Assembly: GCA_947629605.1 (NCBI GenBank)
Contig: CANREK010000015.1
Span: forward strand, 1-13,860
Source of the DNA: an uncultured Clostridia bacterium
GTDB taxonomy: Bacteria > Bacillota > Clostridia > Christensenellales > Borkfalkiaceae
Reading direction: 5' to 3'
DNA: 13,860 bases
Below are positions 11,031-13,860 of the stretch, one piece after another. Numbering within the stretch: the stretch's first letter is position 1; the number at the start of each line of letters is the position of its first letter. Under the pieces are notes generated by a model. The model made no database searches. It was not told the DNA's origin and saw only the letters and a list, made by a program, of their open reading frames with translations. A program made the position numbers and the translations under genes.

Positions 11031-13379
11031 TCATTTCAGTTTTACAATCGTCACGCCGGTTTCGCCCTCGCCGTACTTGCCGAGGCGATAGCTTTCGACA
11101 TGCGGGTGTTTTCTTAGCACCTCATGCACGGCCGCGCGGACCTTGCCCGTGCCCATGCCGTGAATGATCCTCACTTCCGTGGCCCCCGCAACGAGCGCGG
11201 CGTCGAGAAAGTTCTCCGTCTCGATGGCGGCGTCGGCCGCCGTAAGCCCCAGAAGATCGCACTCCCGCGGAATGTCCTGCCGTGCGGCGAGGTTCTTGAC
11301 GACCCGCACTTCCCGCTTCTCCTCTCTCTGTTTGCGGGGGAAAAAGAGGTCGTCGATCTTACATCTGACGCGGAGACTTCCGACCTGCACTTCGGCGGAA
11401 TTTTTCTCCTTTTTGACGGAAAGCACGACCCCCTCCGCGGACATGGTGCCCACAAAAACCGTCTCGCCCGCCTTCAAGCTCTCCCTGTCGACGGGAATGA
11501 GGCGCACGGGCTCCTCCTCTTCGGGGACCCCTTCCCCCATCTTGTTTTTGAGGGTGCGGGCGCGGATGATGTCGCTCTCGGTGAGCGTTTCCTTCTTGAA
11601 AAGTTCCTCGATCTCGGAGAGAAGTTCCTCCGCCCGTGCCGTCCGCTCGGCAACGATGCGCCGCGCCTCGGCCTTGGAGGCATAGAGGAATTTCTCCCGC
11701 TCCCGTTTGAATTTTTCCTCTTCCCTTTCGAGCGTTTGAAGGCGGGCTTCCCACTCCGATTTGACGGCCTCCGTCTCACGGCGCACGGCGTCGGCGGCGA
11801 TCCTGCTCTCCTCGGCGGCGCGGATGGTCCTTTCAAAGGAACGTGCCCCCTCCGAGAGATAGCTCCGCGCCTTCTCGACGGTCTCCTCGGGCAGGCCGAG
11901 CTTGGTGCAGATGGCGAGGGCGTTGGAGGAGCCGGGGGCGCCGATCTTCAAGCGATAGAGCGGGCGATAGTCCTCGGCGTCGAACTCCATACAGCCGTTC
12001 TGCATGCGCTCCTGTTCATATGCGAACTCTTTGAGGGCGGAATAGTGCGTCGTGACGATGCCGCGGCAGCCCTTCTCCGCAAGGGAAGAGAGCACGGCGC
12101 GGGCGAGGGCCTGTCCCTCCTCGGGATCGGTGCCACCGCCCGGCTCGTCGATGAGCACGAGGGAATTTTTGCCCGCTTCTTGCAAGATCTCGCAGAGATT
12201 GATGATGTGCGAGGAGAAGGTGGAGAGATTTTCTTCGATGGATTGACTGTCGCCGATGTCGCAGTAGACCCCCGAAAAGACGGCGAGCCGCGTGCCTTCC
12301 CCCGCGGGGACAAAGAGCCCGCACGCCGCCATGAGGCAGAAGAGGCCGCACATTTTGAGCGTGACCGTCTTGCCGCCCGTGTTGGCGCCGCTGATGAGGA
12401 GGAAGTCGTACTCCTCGCCGAGCGTGACGGAGACGGGGACCGCCTTCTTGCGGTCGAGGAGCGGGTGACGGCCGAGGCGGATGTCGAGCATGCCCCGCCC
12501 GTTGAGTTTGGGGCGGATACAGCCGCCGTGGTAGCCGTATTCGGCCAAGGCGCAGAAGAGGTCGTACTCTCTGAGCACTTCGATGTCGGCTTCGAGGCGG
12601 TCCCGCATGCGGCCGACTTCGCGGGAGAGCTCCCTCAAAATGCGCTCCATCTCCTCCTTTTCGTCGATGGAGAGGTCCATGAGCTCGTTGTTCATGCCGA
12701 GGACTTCCTCGGGTTCGATAAAGACGGTGGCGCCGCTCTGCGAACGGTCGTGCACAAAACCGCGGATACTGCGCTTGTATTCGGCCTTGACGGGCACGAC
12801 ATAGCGGTCGCCGCGGACCGTGACGAGCCCGTCCTGCAAATATTTTCTGTCCTCGCCCGTGAGGTAGGCGGAAAGGCGCGCGCGGATGCGTTCGCCCAAA
12901 CTCCTGATCTCGCGGCGGATCTCAAAGAGTTTTTCGCTCGCCGTGTCGGCAATTTCATTCTCGTTGAGGATCTTATCGGTGATGTCCCGCTCCAAGGTCT
13001 CGTCGAAGATGAGGCGGTCGGTGAGCGACTTCATCCCCTCGATACGGGGGTCGGAAAAGGCGTGCACGGCGCGGTAGCAGACCCGCGCGGAGGCGAGGAG
13101 CCGCGCCGCGTTCAGAAGTTCGGCGTTGGTGAGCGTGGAGCCCTTTTCCGCCCGCTCCAAACTGTCGCCGACGGGAGAGAAGTCGAGGATCCTGCCCGCG
13201 CCGAGTTCATATAAAAGAAGAGTGGCCTCCTCGGTCATGGAGAGCCGACGCTCCGCCTCGCCGAGCTCGGCGGTCGGCGTGAGGGAGAGAATATCCGCCC
13301 TGCTCTCTTCGAGCGTTGCATAGCTCGCGGCGGAGGCCAAAATTTTGTCGAGTTCGAGCCGCTCGGCGTGCTTTGTCAT
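11031..13379 (-). CDS. mutS2: Endonuclease MutS2 with Smr domain
   Basis: MutS-like ATPase that lacks the mismatch-binding domain; known roles are suppression of homologous recombination and, in Bacillus, rescue of collided ribosomes. 782 aa, standard. Core and clamp helices occupy about 1-290; the ATPase has Walker A GANTGGKT (331-338) and Walker B LVLIDEPGGGTDP (407-419); a long coiled coil spans about 510-600; a KOW-like beta segment about 635-680; the Smr domain about 707-782 contains HGMGTG (740-745). Oddity: the Smr signature LDLRG reads CDLLG (707-711), losing the Arg linked to nuclease activity in some homologues. ATG at 13379 has AAAGGAG 6 bases upstream and overlaps the U32 peptidase stop as ATGA, so the two are coupled. 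Confidence 0.96.
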   Translation of the reverse strand: MTKHAERLELDKILASAASYATLEESRADILSLTPTAELGEAERRLSMTEEATLLLYELGAGRILDFSPVGDSLERAEKGSTLTNAELLNAARLLASARVCYRAVHAFSDPRIEGMKSLTDRLIFDETLERDITDKILNENEIADTASEKLFEIRREIRSLGERIRARLSAYLTGEDRKYLQDGLVTVRGDRYVVPVKAEYKRSIRGFVHDRSQSGATVFIEPEEVLGMNNELMDLSIDEKEEMERILRELSREVGRMRDRLEADIEVLREYDLFCALAEYGYHGGCIRPKLNGRGMLDIRLGRHPLLDRKKAVPVSVTLGEEYDFLLISGANTGGKTVTLKMCGLFCLMAACGLFVPAGEGTRLAVFSGVYCDIGDSQSIEENLSTFSSHIINLCEILQEAGKNSLVLIDEPGGGTDPEEGQALARAVLSSLAEKGCRGIVTTHYSALKEFAYEQERMQNGCMEFDAEDYRPLYRLKIGAPGSSNALAICTKLGLPEETVEKARSYLSEGARSFERTIRAAEESRIAADAVRRETEAVKSEWEARLQTLEREEEKFKREREKFLYASKAEARRIVAERTARAEELLSEIEELFKKETLTESDIIRARTLKNKMGEGVPEEEEPVRLIPVDRESLKAGETVFVGTMSAEGVVLSVKKEKNSAEVQVGSLRVRCKIDDLFFPRKQREEKREVRVVKNLAARQDIPRECDLLGLTAADAAIETENFLDAALVAGATEVRIIHGMGTGKVRAAVHEVLRKHPHVESYRLGKYGEGETGVTIVKLK

Positions 13380-13860
13380 AGCATACTCCTTTGCGCATGG
13401 CCGCGCGTCGGCGGAGCGGAGACCTCCACCGTCTCGTCGATGAGAGGTGCGGCGCCGCCCTCAGAGTCGAGCGGGGCGCAGTTGTAGACCTCGAAGCGGC
13501 AGCCGTTCAGACGGTACCGCCGCAGGGGAAACTTCCGCCCGTCCTCGTCCGTCAAGGTAAAAATATCGCACGTATTGCACGATGAACAGGTCTTTTCAAA
13601 GGGACAGTAGCAGAGGTCCATCACCTTGATCGCCCCCTTGGCGAGCGCAAACGCGCCCTGTATGGCAAGCGCTCTCTGCTCCTGCGCCGAGATCTCCTTG
13701 GAGAGGGCAAAGTACGTCGCCCCCGCCTCTTTGACGCCGTTGACGGAGAAGCGGTTGGTGAGGTTGAACCCCGTGCCCGCAAAGAGCTTGACGCCGTACT
13801 TTCTGGCAAGCGCGATGCCGTAGTAGCCTTCGCAGTAGATGCCCTCATACTCCTTGAAAT
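13376..13860 (-). CDS. U32-family peptidase, C-terminal part only
   Basis: The frame is open from the right edge to the stop at 13376, about 160 residues; the start lies outside the window. The translated part contains YCEGYYGIALARKYG and FAGTGFNLTNRFSV, typical of the barrel of U32 collagenase-like peptidases, then the cysteine-rich tail DLCYCPF, CSSCNTC and LTDEDGRKFPL with GCRFEVYNCAPL, matching the U32 C-terminal pattern (usually MTLRNCP...C..C and FPL...C...N..PL). An internal start at 13624 would be an artefact of the missing upstream sequence. It overlaps mutS2 by 4 bases. Family assignment is good; substrate unknown. Some U32 members modify RNA or ubiquinone instead of cutting protein. 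Confidence 0.82.
   Translation of the reverse strand, partial: FKEYEGIYCEGYYGIALARKYGVKLFAGTGFNLTNRFSVNGVKEAGATYFALSKEISAQEQRALAIQGAFALAKGAIKVMDLCYCPFEKTCSSCNTCDIFTLTDEDGRKFPLRRYRLNGCRFEVYNCAPLDSEGGAAPLIDETVEVSAPPTRGHAQRSML

Noticed and set aside
10876..11167. Two short plus-strand open frames downstream of mutS2
   Set aside because: No ribosome binding site, no motif, and they cross hairpins and the antisense of mutS2.
11124..13214. Plus-strand open frame of 696 codons opposite mutS2
   Set aside because: It lies wholly antisense to a clear mutS2, has Asp/Gly/Val/Leu-rich low-information sequence and no domain, as expected for an antisense frame in GC-rich coding DNA.
13376..13624. Stand-alone 82-aa cysteine-rich protein before mutS2
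   Set aside because: The same frame stays open to the right edge of the window and encodes U32 peptidase sequence, so the apparent start is internal.

Overview
The window looks like part of the chromosome of a GC-rich member of the Bacillota, class Clostridia, possibly a gut-type lineage such as Christensenellales (a low-confidence guess). The pointers are an McsA-McsB-ClpC arginine-phosphorylation/proteolysis set, MutS2 with a C-terminal Smr domain, a U32-family peptidase, a ylxY-mlpA pair as in Bacillus, strong AGGAGG-type ribosome binding sites and near-consensus sigma-A promoters with 17-base spacers. Every protein gene I can support is on the minus strand. The only plus-strand unit is a candidate small RNA. 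There is no rRNA, tRNA, CRISPR array, transposase or prophage gene.

Layout in the direction of transcription (right to left). (1) 13860-11031: C-terminal part of a U32 peptidase, overlapping mutS2 by 4 bases. (2) 11030-10371: 660 bases with no gene, packed with hairpin repeats. (3) 10370-7912: degenerate YlxY-type polysaccharide deacetylase, M16 zinc peptidase and DNA-deoxyinosine glycosylase, with gaps of 18 and -4 bases. (4) 7848-6611: acyl carrier protein under its own strong promoter, then cysteine synthase behind a large stem-loop. (5) 6610-6167: 444 bases holding repeats, a 13-bp terminator, a candidate ~85-nt plus-strand RNA and a divergent promoter region rich in inverted repeats. (6) 6166-2987: a membrane-anchored XRE regulator, a four-helix membrane protein, mcsA and mcsB, spaced -4, +20 and -4 bases. 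(7) 2986-2589: repeat-filled gap. (8) 2588-123: clpC, starting with TTG, flanked by two identical 67-base inverted repeats.

How it works together: McsA activates the protein arginine kinase McsB, which marks proteins for ClpC (with ClpP, encoded elsewhere). In well-known Bacillota this operon begins with the repressor gene ctsR. Here that place is taken by a membrane-tethered XRE regulator and a membrane protein, behind a perfect TTGACA-17-TATAAT promoter whose predicted start point falls on the regulator's ATG.

The strongest unusual signal is in the gaps between genes. Nine copies of one hairpin family occur in two of them. Their stems change sequence in step (TCT/AGA, GCT/AGC, GGT/ACC, CCT/AGG) while the surrounding bases stay fixed, which is compensatory covariation and implies that the folded form matters. 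A second, multi-hairpin repeat family lies beside them.
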